Assembly: GCA_015039365.1 (NCBI GenBank)
Contig: WION01000010.1
Location: forward strand, 1-64,000
Source of the DNA: Amanita rubescens
Lineage: Eukaryota > Basidiomycota > Agaricomycetes > Agaricales > Amanitaceae
Length of the DNA stretch: 64,000 nucleotides
Direction: 5' to 3'
The notes under the pieces are model-generated. The model saw nothing but the letters and a program-made list of their open reading frames with translations. It ran no database searches and was not told where the DNA came from. Within the stretch, counting starts at the first letter, position 1; every line of letters starts with the position of its first letter. Shown here in pieces: positions 50,640-62,120 of the stretch. A program made the position numbers and the translations under genes.

Positions 50640-51613
50640 CAGTAAAGATGAAAAAGGACTGTAAATATATCCACATATTATCGCCATCACCTAACGTCAA
50701 CTTAACACCCCGTTCTCCGTATTTCGTTCGCAAATCCTTCGAGGTCAACCTCTGTCCGAGATTGATCCCCCTGGAACCAACAATTGCGCTCAATTTGATA
50801 ATCAATCCCTGATACACAATGACTTCAATTGTGGTACCCTCGGAAGATGCAGGGGAGTTAAGCAACTCAGCGAACGCCTCTAGGCCACCACCGTGGAATT
50901 CTAAGCAAATAAGGCTAGGAATGAGTGGTAAGGCCGTCGGACAGATGTTCCTGAGCGCGAGGCACTCCAGCGGACAAGAAGTCCGACGGAAGAAAGCTCC
51001 GATGATGGTTTCGATGGGATGGCATGACTCTGCCAAGGGATAAATGCTCCACAACACGAGCGGTGAGAGTCTCCAACAGAGTATAATCATGGAGTCAATT
51101 TCTTCAAAAACGGTAGCGTGATTATACTGTGATTCTCGGCCTCCATAGTGACTCATCCTGCGATTTGTAGTTCTTGTAGACACATTATTTGGGGAAGGAT
51201 GGTAAACAGAGTTTTGGTATGAAAGCAGCTGGGGAACGGGTACTCGGGCTGGGTTAAGTTTGGAAAGTTGCGAAATGTGTTTGCGAAACGTTCAGCCACA
51301 GGCTTGACTATGGTGGCAGACCAAGCGCCGGGATCGTCCAACCGCGTCAATGAGAGGGACTGCAGCAACGAGATACGACCTTCATATGTGTGTCCCGGAT
51401 CCAGTAAACGGTGCTCTACCTTCAGCCAGCGCATCGATGAGAGCATCAATTAAGAGTAGTACGAGTACGTTCAAAGTGTACTACGGAGTGCAGGAAGTGT
51501 CTCCTAATTGCCAAGAGATTGATATGAAGGTTGTTACAGAGGGAAACGATCGGGTTTTGTATGACCGTACCAGGAGTGGAAAAGGGCTTGAAATTTTCGG
51601 GAGGTAAATTCAT
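50640..51613 (-). pseudogene. F-box array member C, internally deleted
   Basis: Begins MNLPPENFKPFSTPG-VIQNP near 51613, then jumps to NLLAIRRHFLHSVVHFERT, so the FPWFLGQIC segment is missing. SMRWLKVEHRLLDPGHTYEG, LLQSLSLTRLDDP, and fragments FTILPQIMCLQEL and AFFRRTSCPLECLALRNI follow in shifting frames. The end (VKLTLGDG) matches the array pattern. Clearly decayed. Confidence 0.75.
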
Positions 51614-51782
51614 ATCACGGATCTGCAGCAGGAAAGAGGACGTTAAGTCTATTCCGGAATTTGCCGTGCGCAATTTGCACGACTGAACAGATAGAGGAAT
51701 CGTTAACACATTGTAAGCCTGTTCGCTTGTGCTATGTCATGAAATTGGTAAACAAAAAGAACAGCAAGTACATACTATCGCA

Positions 51783-53078
51783 TTACTTGCAACCGCTGAC
51801 TGTCAAATTTACGCCCTGTTCCTCGCATTTCATTTGCAAGGCCGTCAGGTCAACATCAGTATGGGATCCGTCAGTTGACACTACCAACTCCTGTAGTACA
51901 TCAACTTTAGGATTCCTAGCCCTTGATGCGACCATGGCACTTAATCCTGCTACCAATTTTTGATGCAGTTCATCCGGGGAAACCTCCAATGACTTCAACC
52001 GAGGTACTCTCGGGGGTTCGTTTCCCGGAAGATCACAATTGAGCGACGTGATCAACCCTTCTAGGTCAGTGCTATGGCACTGCAAGCGAATAAGACTGTG
52101 AAGGAGCGGTAAGACTTTTGCAACGATTGCAGGTTCGACATTCCAGAGCTGAAGGTGCTCCAGTAGACAAGAGGATCGGCGAATGAAAGGCACGATGGAG
52201 GCATCAATGTCTCCATACGAAGATCCGCAACGGATAAGCGATAAATGCACCAAATTAGGAGCGGCGAGAACGTCCAGTATATAGAGTCCATGGAAAACGG
52301 TTTTCTTCAAGGATGGGAGTGTAACCACGTTCTGAATCCTCTCGTGAATTGGCCTCGAATAGTCATTGACCCTGCCAAGTTCTAGTTCTTCGAGACGCGT
52401 TGCTTGCGGAAGGATGCTCAGCAGATTTTCTATGTCCATCAGCGGCTCAAGCAACTTGAGGACGAGTATCGAAGACCAATCGAATTTCCATGTGGTAATG
52501 GCAGATATATGAAGGTGGGTTAAGCTTGGAGAATCGCTAAAGCTGTCTGCAAAACGTTCGTTGACGGGTTTTACAGGCGTCCAAGAAAAATATGGGTCGT
52601 AAATTCGAGTCAAGGTGATGGATTGGAGGAGTGGGATATGTCCCTTGACGCGTTGCAACCTCTGAAGTTCTACTTCTTGTAAATGGAAGTGCACCTTCTG
52701 CCATCGCATGGATTGCCCGATCAGTGCCTCAAGGATATCAACGACAAATATATGCTCTTCAGCATAGTACGAACTGTCCATAAACAAATAAATCGAGAGT
52801 GGATGCCCTGCGCTGTGGTCCATACAGATCTTCAAGATGTCCAAAGCACGTTCGTAGTATGTCACTGAGGACGGGAATCGGAAAGGGTTTTTGATTGGTG
52901 AGAGATCTATAACAAGATCGCCCCAGAAGTGCTCTGACATGGACAAAAACGCGTTTCGCCATCCTGAGCATATTTGCCCAAGAAACCATGGGAACACTTT
53001 AGGCTTGCAAATCGCCATAGGGGTTGAAAAAATCTTGAAGATTTCGCGCACAACGTCAAGAGGTAATTTCATAGCCAT
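51783..53078 (-). CDS. F-box-like protein, intact array member D
   Basis: A single uninterrupted frame of 431 residues, the only intact member of the array. The N-terminus MAMKLPLDVVREIFKIFSTP with FPWFLGQICSGWRNAFLSMS is a degenerate F-box in the form common to Agaricomycetes (LP.DV..EIF...W). The rest is leucine-rich repeat-like: LLQSITLTRIYDP, SLTHLHISAITTWKFDW, ATRLEELELGRVNDY, TLPSLKKTVFHGLYI, PNLVHLSLIRCGSS, LEHLQLWNVEPAIV, VPRLKSLEVSPDEL. It ends VNLTVSGCK. It presumably acts as a substrate receptor for an SCF ligase; this is inference. No introns are needed. Confidence 0.8.
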   Translation of the reverse strand: MAMKLPLDVVREIFKIFSTPMAICKPKVFPWFLGQICSGWRNAFLSMSEHFWGDLVIDLSPIKNPFRFPSSVTYYERALDILKICMDHSAGHPLSIYLFMDSSYYAEEHIFVVDILEALIGQSMRWQKVHFHLQEVELQRLQRVKGHIPLLQSITLTRIYDPYFSWTPVKPVNERFADSFSDSPSLTHLHISAITTWKFDWSSILVLKLLEPLMDIENLLSILPQATRLEELELGRVNDYSRPIHERIQNVVTLPSLKKTVFHGLYILDVLAAPNLVHLSLIRCGSSYGDIDASIVPFIRRSSCLLEHLQLWNVEPAIVAKVLPLLHSLIRLQCHSTDLEGLITSLNCDLPGNEPPRVPRLKSLEVSPDELHQKLVAGLSAMVASRARNPKVDVLQELVVSTDGSHTDVDLTALQMKCEEQGVNLTVSGCK

Positions 53079-53696
53079 CGACGAAGTTGGAGCGGAGCGC
53101 TGATGTAATGTGCCATCTCATTGCCCTACCTTCGCACGTGGCAGAACTGAATCGTACCAGCGAACTGCACGTCTGTCGTCACCACAGTTCTGGTTCAGAT
53201 CTGGGAACGAATCAAAGACCAATCCTATTCGTCTGTTCACAGGGCGCGCACTCATTCGATTTGCTTGGAACGCAGCCAGAATCATCCACTTTCAATCCCG
53301 TTCTTCTTACCCGAAGATCCTCTTCGTTACCAAATGCTTGTCGCCGAGTCATTTCGCTGGAAAAATGTCTATCTTTGTAAAGAACGTTTCAGTGTTTTTG
53401 AAGAATGACGTTCGTACTACGCTTGGCGGGCTTCGCCGCCACATTTCTAGAAGACGAAGACGAAGCCAATGAATGAGCGCTGTTAGCAGACTTTAGGCAT
53501 TCGAGGCGATGTCAATCGTTTCAATAATTGACCGAGTCTATTTGTACAATGATGGTAAAATATATACCGAAAAAATGCTGTCTAAGTCGATGCAGTTCTA
53601 ACGCAGTTGAAGTGTCGAAACTAATTGTCCCATGTATAAAGTAAATAAGTCAAACGGAAACAAAGAGAGAAGGGGGTATACGTGGTATATATATGT
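53079..53696. other. Intergenic
   Basis: Upstream flank of the intact F-box gene and 3' flank of the zinc-finger gene, both on the minus strand. Open frames at 53087-53472 overlap and have no recognisable content. Confidence 0.45.
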
Positions 53697-55064
53697 TCAC
53701 AAAATCAAGTCTTTGAAATCGAAATCAATGTCCTGTGGAGATGGTATCGTTGAAAGATGGCCAGTCTTCTCGATGTCGGGAAAAAGGCCTATCGACGTGG
53801 ACGTAATGTTCGCATCTCCGATATAAGGAGTGGATGCGCTCTGCAGCCTCTGCATATAGTTTACCATGAATCCGGGTTCGACAGCGGGCATCAAACTCAG
53901 GTTTTCCCAAGTAGTCGATGATCCAGCTGAAGAGGGAGAAGTCGAGCATCCTGCCCCATAGAACATATCCAACTTGAGATCATCAACGGACAGTGGTGTC
54001 AACGGGTGATGGATCTCTGCGAGCACATCGATGCCATTGTCCGGGAAACTCGAGGACGAGACGGAGGGTGACGGCGAAGAAAGTAGAGGGGAAGCGGCAT
54101 CTTGGAAGAACATATCCGGGGTCGTCGGCACGAAGGCTTGCTGCTGCTGTATAGACATCTGTAGCTCGTCGTGGATATAGTAGGTGTCCGAAAGCATCCC
54201 AAATTGAGGAGCATAGGGCGTCTGAGAGGGTACAGCGACACGCGATGGCAATTGTGCACCGCGCATGGTTACCACTGGTGTGTTCTCATCGTAGTAATAA
54301 GATGGTCTTGCGTCACGCTGAGGATCATACGGACTGTCTGGGAAGAAGGGAAATTGATACCCGGGCACCAGCTGCGCAGGTGGTACAGTTGCCGTGAGCT
54401 GCCTGGACTGCCGTAGGTCGCTGGAGAATGTGAGATCAAAAACACCTGGTTCGGAAGAGGAGGCTGAAGGTTCAACAGCCCATTGTTCGAAGGAATTGAG
54501 ACCAATTTGGTTCAATGCCGTTGAACTATGAGCCTGTGTTTCCTTGGATTGCTTGGAACGTTTGCTTTGGGGGTTACAGCCAAGATCATGGGCATCCAGC
54601 AGATGTTGCGTCAGAAATCGCGAATATAGTGTAAAGAAGGGGCAATTGGAAAATGGACAGGCCCGTGACTTCGAGAATCCACTGTTGAGAATAAGAAAAA
54701 TGATGAGATGACGAAAAAGAAAAGATAGGGCACACATACTGTTTGCGCGTGTGGTTAACGACGTTTGATTTCTGCAAGCTCTTGTAATCGCAACCAGGAT
54801 AAGCGCAGTGGATCATTCTAGAGGTAACATAGTCCATATAAGTCAGGGGCGCATAATCAGTAATAAGGCGTCGTGCAACTTACAACTCTTCTCTATTCTG
54901 GTCATGCAGCTTCATGTGTCGTGCAACATCATTCTTGTATTTTACTAATACGTTGCATTTCGGGCATTGTGTGGTGTTTAATTTGCGCTATACAATTGGG
55001 TCAGAAAAGAGAAAAGTCGAGAACAATAAGGTCAAGTCCTTACCTCTTTCGGGGCACGGGGCAT
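53697..55064 (-). CDS. C2H2 zinc-finger transcription factor
   Basis: Putative nuclear regulator. Four exons: MPRAPKE (ATG at 55062-55064), intron, then finger one CPKCNVLVKYKNDVARHMKL-H, intron after REEL, finger two CAYPGCDYKSLQKSNVVNH-TRKH across the next junction, then finger three CPFSNCPFFTLYSRFLTQH-LLDAH. The junctions restore the second finger's last His (CA|T). About 290 residues of low-complexity Ser/Pro/Gln text follow (QLVPGYQFPFFPDSPYDP, MSIQQQQAFVPTTPD, LLSSPSPSVSSSSFPDN), typical of activation regions, and an acidic end (PQDIDFDFKDLIL) at 53697. The frame is intact. Its targets are unknown. Confidence 0.85.
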
Positions 55065-56893
55065 GATCGATGATAACAATAATGATCGGCTATAGAATTC
55101 AAATCGACAAGCAGTGTCGACAGCCTCGTTATTGAATGGGAGCGAGCGCTTCTTAGGAGGATGTGGATGTGCGCTTTCCACCCGCCTTCCTCCCGTTTTA
55201 AAGGCAGAAACTCAGGCAGGACACCGCATTCTTTCAACCAACGGATTGGTTTTCGCCCATGTTTTTGGGTTGCTTGGTATAGCAGGAGTTTGGTGAAATA
55301 TACAGCTACGAGGATGCCGAAGGGTCAAGGAGGGACGGCAAAGCAATGAACTTGCGGGTAAAGGAAATTTTGTTGGATTGGTTATAAGCAGGTTTCTTGA
55401 AAATAGACTTTTAGGGTAATTTTTGGAAAACCAATCAACGGTTTTTATGAACAAAGGCCCATGCAGTGAGGCCGACTTGGTTACGTGTGTGGCCACCTGG
55501 ATTGGAACAAAAAAGGCATTCTAAAATAGCCAGATAAGGCAAAAGCTGTGAGGACAATCAGAGCGACACGAGGATCAAGTCATTGAACGACTCGCCTCCT
55601 CTTGTTTGCGATACTTTCGTTGTGGCGGGACGAGAAGGTGTAGTGGCCAGGTATAGAAGCGGTGGCAGCGCTTAACTTTAAATAAATCGCTGATCAAACA
55701 TGGACCCACAAGGCGTATAAATTTAGGTCCCAAAGCTACTGTAATTTCAACGATATCGCGTACGTATCCGTTCCCTATGGTAAGCTCGAACCTCGGCGCT
55801 TTTGGATCCTCAGTTGAGCTATAGCCGCCGCCTTCAGGACAAACACCACTGTTTTATTAATTTCCTCAAGGTCCGCAAGCGACATGTTATATCCTCATTG
55901 TGAGGTGCCCCACTCCATTTTTATGTTGGAAACACTGCAATGATCCAAAACTTCGGGGGTGTTATACTTTCAAAATTGATTAGTCGACGAGAAAATAGCG
56001 TGGGCGGTTATAGAGGCCATGATCCCAACGAATTTCAGCTATGTTGGCTTCGCATAAAACATTCTCTTCTCGAGAGCCGCCTCGCCCAGATAAACATATA
56101 GTAGGTGTCTCTTCTAGTCTCAAAATTGAAAATGGAGCTCAAGGGCGTCGAACTTAAGGACCACTATGCCCGAATCGGAAAGGGTCACGATCGCTCGCCT
56201 AAATGACTCGAACTGGGCAATTAGGATGGTGTTCTCATTAGACAGGGCCTATGGGACATGGTGGAAATTGTGCGAACACAGAGCTGGAAATCAAAAAAAA
56301 CGAGGCGATGACGTAAGCTCAGGCTACCTTCCAAAGCGAGACCACGGTTCCCGCTTCATCTCGATCTGGTTGTATCGTCGTGGAGGTGCCCAAAATCATG
56401 TACCCCATTTGATCGTCTCTTTTCTCCCTCACTCGTCCAAGCCGCGCCGAAAACCACTTGGACCGCCAATACAGGAACGTCGTACAATCAACCCCAGTTG
56501 CGCGACAAAATCAGCTCGCTGATGGCTAACGACTTGGAGGTGGATAAAGTTGAAGCATGCGACTTAGAGGAGTCAAGCTTCAAGAGTGAGCATTCGAAGT
56601 ATAAGTAATGACAACCAGCGTCTGAAGCCTCTCCTGTCCAACTGATCCCGATTGAGGAATTCCTCTCGACCAACTGTCCAAATGTCCCTACGTCTGCTAC
56701 CCTGGACAAGAAAAAGGAAGAGATACGGCGCGGCCCGCATGTATTCTGATGCGACATCGTCCGGAAGGCGAGTGGATCTGTTGGAACACCCGTCCATCTC
56801 CTCTCGACTCGTCATAACCCAGACCCCGACGTCAGTTCGTATGCGGTGTAGCGACTTATATTAACACGAGTCTTGGAGATAAACACGACAATC
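55065..56893. other. 1.8-kb stretch without a supported gene
   Basis: Mostly intergenic, with the promoter side of both flanking genes. A weak plus-strand frame at 56166-56522 starts PESERVTIARLNDSNWAIRM, and LNDSNWAI is reminiscent of Copia-type gag N-termini. No protease, integrase or RT follows, so at most this is a small remnant. A frame near 56505-56607 (SSLMANDLEVDKVEACDLEE) is not assignable. Confidence 0.4.
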
Positions 56894-58640
56894 ATGTTGC
56901 CCAGGTTTTACTCCTTGTTTTTCTTGCTGCTCGTCCTTTCTACCGCCGCCGCATCTTGGTGGTCATCGAGTCGAAGGATGCGGACACCTACACCTCGTGG
57001 TCGCACGCCCAGTTAACCGCTTGGCTAGAGGCGCACCATGTCGCAGTCCCGACCTTGGATCTGATCTCCAGTCTCTAGTCGCCCCAAAAGCCTCAAAATG
57101 GACCTATGATCAAATACGAATCCGCTCAACAAGCATTTGCAGACATTAGGGAAGACATTTTGGACAAGTGGGACGAGTCGCAGTTGCGCCAGTTCCTCTT
57201 CAGACAAGCTATCACCAAAAGGTCCGCGGGTGTTGCTTGCCAAGGCGAGGTATAGTTCGTTCAGGGATGCGGCCAACTCGCTGGCCTCTCTCGCGGGTGC
57301 GACGGCGAGCGTGTTGAATAAGAGTGCCTCGAGCTTGGCGAGCTCGGCGGCGGCAGCAGTAGCGCAGTCTACGAAGGATCCTTTCCGCGTTTTGGACGGC
57401 ACGCGGGATTGCATTTTTTTCGAGTTGGAGCGGTCGTCAGCTTAGGTCTCACTTGGAGAAGAAGGGATAGGTGAAAAGCGAGGAGCACAAGGCAAGGGAG
57501 CAGCTGTCGTCTATGAAATATGCGTACGCGGCCGTTACGGAACCAATTTACGATGCCTGGAGCGATTCGGCCATGGTATGATCATCTTTTAGTTGTACGG
57601 ATTTCATGCTCACGAATTTTAGCATGATCGGCTCGTGACGCACGGCGTCATCAAGTCCAGCGCTGAGAAGAACAGAGACAAACTGCGTGCATTCATGAAT
57701 AAATATCATTACAGTGCTGTTTGGTCGACTTGGTCGGAACCACAGTTGGCGGTTACGTCAAAAGCGATGCGCAATTGACCAGAGACAAAATGATTAGTAT
57801 CGTAAGTGAGGTATTCCCAAATAATTTGCTCTTTGCTCAAAGAGCACCTTCTGGGACGTCTGGTCAGATAGCGACATCCGGGATTGGTTCATCCAACACA
57901 ATTACCCGCGTACCGATGCGCAAGTCAAGCACGATAAACTTATTAAAATGGCCAATGATAAGTGCGAGATTTCATAACAAAGCGCAACAAAGAGCTAACC
58001 GTTCTTCAGGTACGACATTTACTCTGCGAGAGTAGCTGAATATCTTGTATGGCCTGATGCTCGTTTACTTGCGGGAAAAGGAAATAAGTGAAGAGTTCCT
58101 CCCAACGATCCAGCCGGATCTTTTGCGTGAGCGAGCAATTATGTTTCGTCAGACTCGCTTCTAATGCTCTGATGTTAGAGGAGACTCGTATTCAGTGGAT
58201 CCAAGTACAACACCATGCGGAGGCAACCCTTAACAAGATTAGAGACATTGTGAACGAGGGCGTCTACAAGGCCGAGGAAGGCTTGGGTCGCATTTGGAGC
58301 ATCCTCGCTGGCACCCGGGACAAGGCGAAAGAGCATGCAGGCCCATGAGGGTTATTTGGCTTACAAAACGGCCACAGAAAGCATGAAGAATAAGTACGAA
58401 CACACTAAAGAGAGCATTTATGACGAAGCTGTGAGCCTTGCAGAGCTAAAGGAGTTGGTAGTTTCGGAGTTACAGGAGCGCCCAAGTCAGGCTCGCCAAA
58501 CGGCGGGCGAAGCGGTGGAGAGAGAGTCTCGAATAATGCATGTTCAAGTATACTGGCCAAGTTTTATTGGAGATGGCATTTGTATGCTTTGCCGAATCCT
58601 AGGATTCAATTCCATTATGCCTCTCATCTTCACCTTGGGA
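56894..58640 (+). pseudogene. Ish1-repeat (stress-response/Msc1-like) gene, frame-broken
   Basis: Starts with a signal sequence (MLPRFYSLFFLLLVLS...). Ish1-type units follow: TYTSWSHAQLTAWLEAHHV, DKWDESQLRQFLF, SWSGRQLRSHLEKKG, YDAWSDSAMHDRLVTHGVIK, WSTWSEPQLA, and WPDARLLA. The tail reads IQWIQVQHHAEATLNKIRDI and GVYKAEEGLGRIWSILAGT. In fission yeast Ish1 is a nuclear-envelope stress-response protein; the role of this gene is unknown. The frame changes at about 57218 (ITKRS versus SPKGPR), at the T-run 57412-57420, and at the TAG near 57466 after KKG, with more near 57780 and 58070. It is at best a pseudogene as written. A 129-residue minus-strand frame at 57025-57414 is its shadow. Confidence 0.7.
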
Positions 58641-58949
58641 CAACAACTCGCGTAGTAAAAAACAACACATCACGACTGAGCCCGGACAGCCTGTACAATG
58701 TATAAACTTCACCAAGTTGAGAAAGTACAAACTCAGAGTCGGTGACTTGAGCTCTTCCAAGACCTGCCCTCTGCTGTGGAGCCAGGCGGTCACGGTTGAC
58801 AGCTTCTTTGGCAAGTGCGTCAGCCTAAGCTTCCTTGGCACGTTGTACTCCGACTCTGTTTGCGTGTGCGCACACTCACCTCATCGCTCTAGTCGCTTGG
58901 GTTCCTGCCACAGCTAAAGCCTACAATCCAATACCAATCGTCGATCAAC
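58641..58949. other. Intergenic
   Basis: Short spacer between the Ish1-type gene and the next gene, presumably its promoter. Open frames on both strands are short and unremarkable. Confidence 0.45.
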
Positions 58950-60369
58950 ATGTCAAGCCCAGACCCTGGACCTTCCCGCACTCAGGTTAGCGCAAAACGC
59001 CATCGATCAATCATGGCAAGCCCAGACCCTCCCCCTCCTTCCAGCACTCAGGCTGGCAAAAAACGCAAACTTTCTCCGCGCCCGCGTACCATAGCAGAGA
59101 AGGCTAGTAAAGGACTCAATATCCTACAACAATTGAAAACCGTGACTGAGAAAACTAAGGCAAAAGCCCGTCAGGAGCAGATCAACCGTATTGACGAAGT
59201 AGCTGAAATACTCAAAGAAATTCGCACCGATAGCGAAGCCATTTCACACACGCCGTTCTCGAAAGTAGATCTTGACACTCTCATGTCGATTGGTATAACC
59301 GAAGCCAACTATAATCTCATTGTACGGTCAGTTAAAGTAGCCGAAATTGAGGCGCTTGGAAATGCCGATGAATCTGCGCAGATTTTGTCCCTTGGTCGAA
59401 CGGAGCAAGTCATCGGACAGCTGATATACAATTGTGTTTCCCTCTCGGTACGTAAGTTACCTTACTGTATGCTTCAAATTGCTCACTCTCACTGCACATA
59501 AAGACTGAGGCTGGAAGGCGAATATTAATCAACGCAATATTGGTTCACCTTGCCGATGTCATGAAGGAACAAGGTTCAAGACTTCTCATCATCCCTGAAG
59601 TTCCAATACGTGATGCAACTTTTAAGACGAAAGAAGGGAGGCATTCGTTCGGTGGTGTAGTACACTACATGTTAATCCGTGTTCAATCACATTTGGCTCG
59701 TAAGCATGTTCGAGTCTTGGTGAATCTTCAATACTAATACATACTTTTGTGTAGAGGATTTACTCGAAAACGCTGCTGATGCACTTACTAGTATGAGCCG
59801 TACATCAGACATACCTGTTGCTCCGGCCATTGTTGAAGCAAAGAAAGAGAATTTGAATCAGGCTCTTCCGCAGGCGATCATCGCAGCGGCTTCATACTGC
59901 AATGAACACGGGTAAGAAGTTTAGCCCTGAATGGACTTAATTTGAATCATTATGATTTAATTCCAGGCTACGTGGTCTGCGAGGTTGCGTAACATCAGGA
60001 AAAACGTGGAAGTTCTTTGTTTACAGGGTTACCGCTGCATCCGACCCGGAAGATCATGAGGCAGAGTTTTGTTATTCGAAAGATATCAATTTGGACAAGG
60101 AATGTGCAGAATTACCACTTCTTCTGGGTTTGTTAAAGGATATGGTATGCTCTCTTATGCTATGTTTTTTGATTGAATAATTGAGATTCATCAAACAGGT
60201 TGAGAATGTCCAGCACTTTGGCGATAATGAATTGAAGTACTTCGTTCATCAACTTCAAGGCAATGACCCCGATGAGGAACGAGAGTTTGGTCATCAACTT
60301 CAAGGCGATGACCCCGATGAGGAACGGGAGTCTGGTCATCAAGTTGGTGAGGAGCGCGGTCATCAGTAA
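58950..60369 (+). CDS. Uncharacterised Agaricomycete protein with VEAKK nuclease-like motif
   Basis: About 420 residues in five or six exons. The N-terminus is basic and Pro/Ser-rich (AGKKRKLSPRPRTIAEKASK, a likely nuclear signal), followed by a helical region (LNILQQLKTVTEKTKAKARQ). The core reads LGRTEQVIGQLIYNCVSLS, TEAGRRILINAILVHLADVM, IPEVPIRDATF, GGVVHYMLIRV, then VAPAIVEAKKENLNQALPQA with IIAAASYCNEHG, GCVTSGKTWKFFVYR, and LLLGLLKDM. A Glu-x-Lys strand followed by Q...A helix is how PD-(D/E)XK nuclease folds look; the acidic partner (D or E) is not pinned down. This is inference. The C-terminus is a run of acidic imperfect repeats (QLQG-DPDEER). A paralogue lies at 62121. Confidence 0.75.
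60246..60369 (+). repeat. 45-bp coding tandem repeat at the C-terminus
   Basis: Two adjacent 45-bp units, each coding HQLQG-(N/D)DPDEERE-(F/S)G, begin near 60247 and 60292, with a shorter third HQVGEERG and a final HQ. The two full units differ at only a few bases. This gives an acidic, repetitive end whose length could vary between strains. Confidence 0.75.
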
Positions 60370-60736
60370 TTGGAGTATGTCGAGTTTGGTCACTAGAACG
60401 GGAACCATGGACTTCTTATGGACCCGAGAATAGTAGCTAGTAGCATCTGGCAAAAGAGATCATTTATTGGCAACGCATGGCCCTATGACAGTTTTACAGC
60501 GAGACATGACTATCAATGCGACATGGGTCATAGAGATACTTCATTCAGAACACCGGAGTTTCGCGTGTTCGTGCATCTCAATTTGAGACACCCACCTCGC
60601 CGTAGTCAATATTCAACAGCAAGTATGTTATATGGTTTTATTACATGTAAGTCCTTTTCAGATGCCGTATATGCATCGTCAGATGATCCCTTCGACAGTT
60701 TGCCCACTTCTAATCACGTTCGCTTCAACATCAGTC
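60370..60736. other. Short gap between genes
   Basis: No clear feature. A frame at 60418-60750 contains no recognised motif. The region is AT-moderate and presumably intergenic. Confidence 0.4.
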
Positions 60737-61690
60737 ATGAGCACGCCTAGCTCACCCACAAGTTACAACACCACACCAGTGCCCCACGTGTCATCGCCTA
60801 ATCGTCCCTCTGCAATGCAAGTCCAACAAGAATGGCAATTGAGGGCGCATCTTTGTAGCAGTGGTCATTGCGACTATTTCCAATGGCTCTCTGACCCACT
60901 TCCGGTTGACACGTCATCCTGCTCAACGCCTCGTTCTACGTCCCCAACATCATCCGAGTCCTCGGGCAACGGAGCACCCCACGCCACTCTAACCATTCGT
61001 GTCCTACCACTTACTAGTGTAGGGCCATTATCACAATTATCATGTACCCTCGCCATGTATAAATCGACTCGCATCCATCCGGACTGTTTCCGGAAGGTGT
61101 GTCGCCGTCATTGTATTGCCAATGGTAATGCTGGTTACACTCATAGTCCGAATGGGATCCTTACAGTCATCCAGGAAATGTTAGCCCCTGTTAATGGGAG
61201 TATCGATGATTCTTTCGGAAACTTGCCGAACGAGTTGCTCAGCCGCATCTTTGTTCCTATGCGATGACTCCCCACTCCGAGGGGTGTTCTATGGCCGACT
61301 CGAAGTTCCACATCAACATACCATCTCTAAAGTGTGTTCGAGGTGGCGCCAGGTCGCACTAAGCACTGGTGCGCTATGTTTACAAAAACTTGATGTAAAA
61401 TGTACTACGCGCATAGCTAGTCTTGTACCGGATGTGGGTTGGCCGAGCTGGCGACTATCCGTTGACCGTATCGGTTTACTTTTACTCAGACTGCTACAAA
61501 GTTTTTCTGGACTTCGTTATTCCATTTCGGATTAAAAAGCTCAACATTGAGCGCTTGAGCGCTGCCGCTCCAGAAATTCGTGTCAAAATGTTCAACACCT
61601 CTGTCCGGACATGGACAAAAGGTCCGCATCGGGCATGTGGTCACTCTTCGACACAGAGACCGCATCTTCCTGAAAGCGCCTAACGTTACA
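60737..61690 (+). pseudogene. F-box protein remnant
   Basis: Starts MSTPSSPTSYNTTPVPHVSS, with a long Ser/Pro-rich leader; LPNELLSRIF near 61225-61255 is a good F-box start. The next helix, LCDDSPLRGVFYGRLEVPHQ with HTISKVCSRWRQVALSTGA, lies in another frame, so a one- or two-base shift occurs at about 61252. The end (NIERLSAAAPEIRVKMFNTS) is short for an F-box/LRR protein and the gene is probably truncated. It lies between the two VEAKK-family paralogues. Confidence 0.55.
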
Positions 61691-62120
61691 GACTGCATGA
61701 ATTTTGATGCGTTGCTTGCCAGCGCGCCGATCCCATATATCCAAAAACCTACCACGTGAACGTGCCCAGCTGTCACACACTCAGGCATTCTGAGTCTACA
61801 AGCGTGACAAGGCCACGTGGGACACGCGGGATTTTCAACAACTCAAACGAGGTTCAAAACCCTGCTGACCTTAATTAAGATAGAAGGACCCAGTGGACAA
61901 CATTGTAGCTGAACTTGGCGTACGCTAGCCATTCGGCCCAGTCTGACTGACAGCAGAGACGAAGGTACTGCGTCTTCGGGCGAGCACGACGGAGAACCGC
62001 GAGACACGCTCCTACGTCGGGTCTCTCCGGTGAGGTTGCTCGGATGTAGCCGGTCCAGCATAGAATGCGTGGGAAAATGCCCGTAACGATGGACGAATCT
62101 CAACTCCACCAGTACGCGTC
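61691..62120. other. Intergenic
   Basis: No recognisable feature. Frames on the minus strand at 61486-62109 are short and look random. Confidence 0.45.

Noticed and set aside
56166..56522. Copia-type gag remnant (LNDSNWAI)
   Set aside because: Only one short motif fits and no RT, integrase or LTR is seen nearby. Too weak to list as a mobile element.
57025..57414. 129-residue minus-strand frame with Ala/Leu-rich text
   Set aside because: It is the shadow of the Ish1-type plus-strand gene, whose residues (SSFRDAANSLASLAGATASV) match the family.
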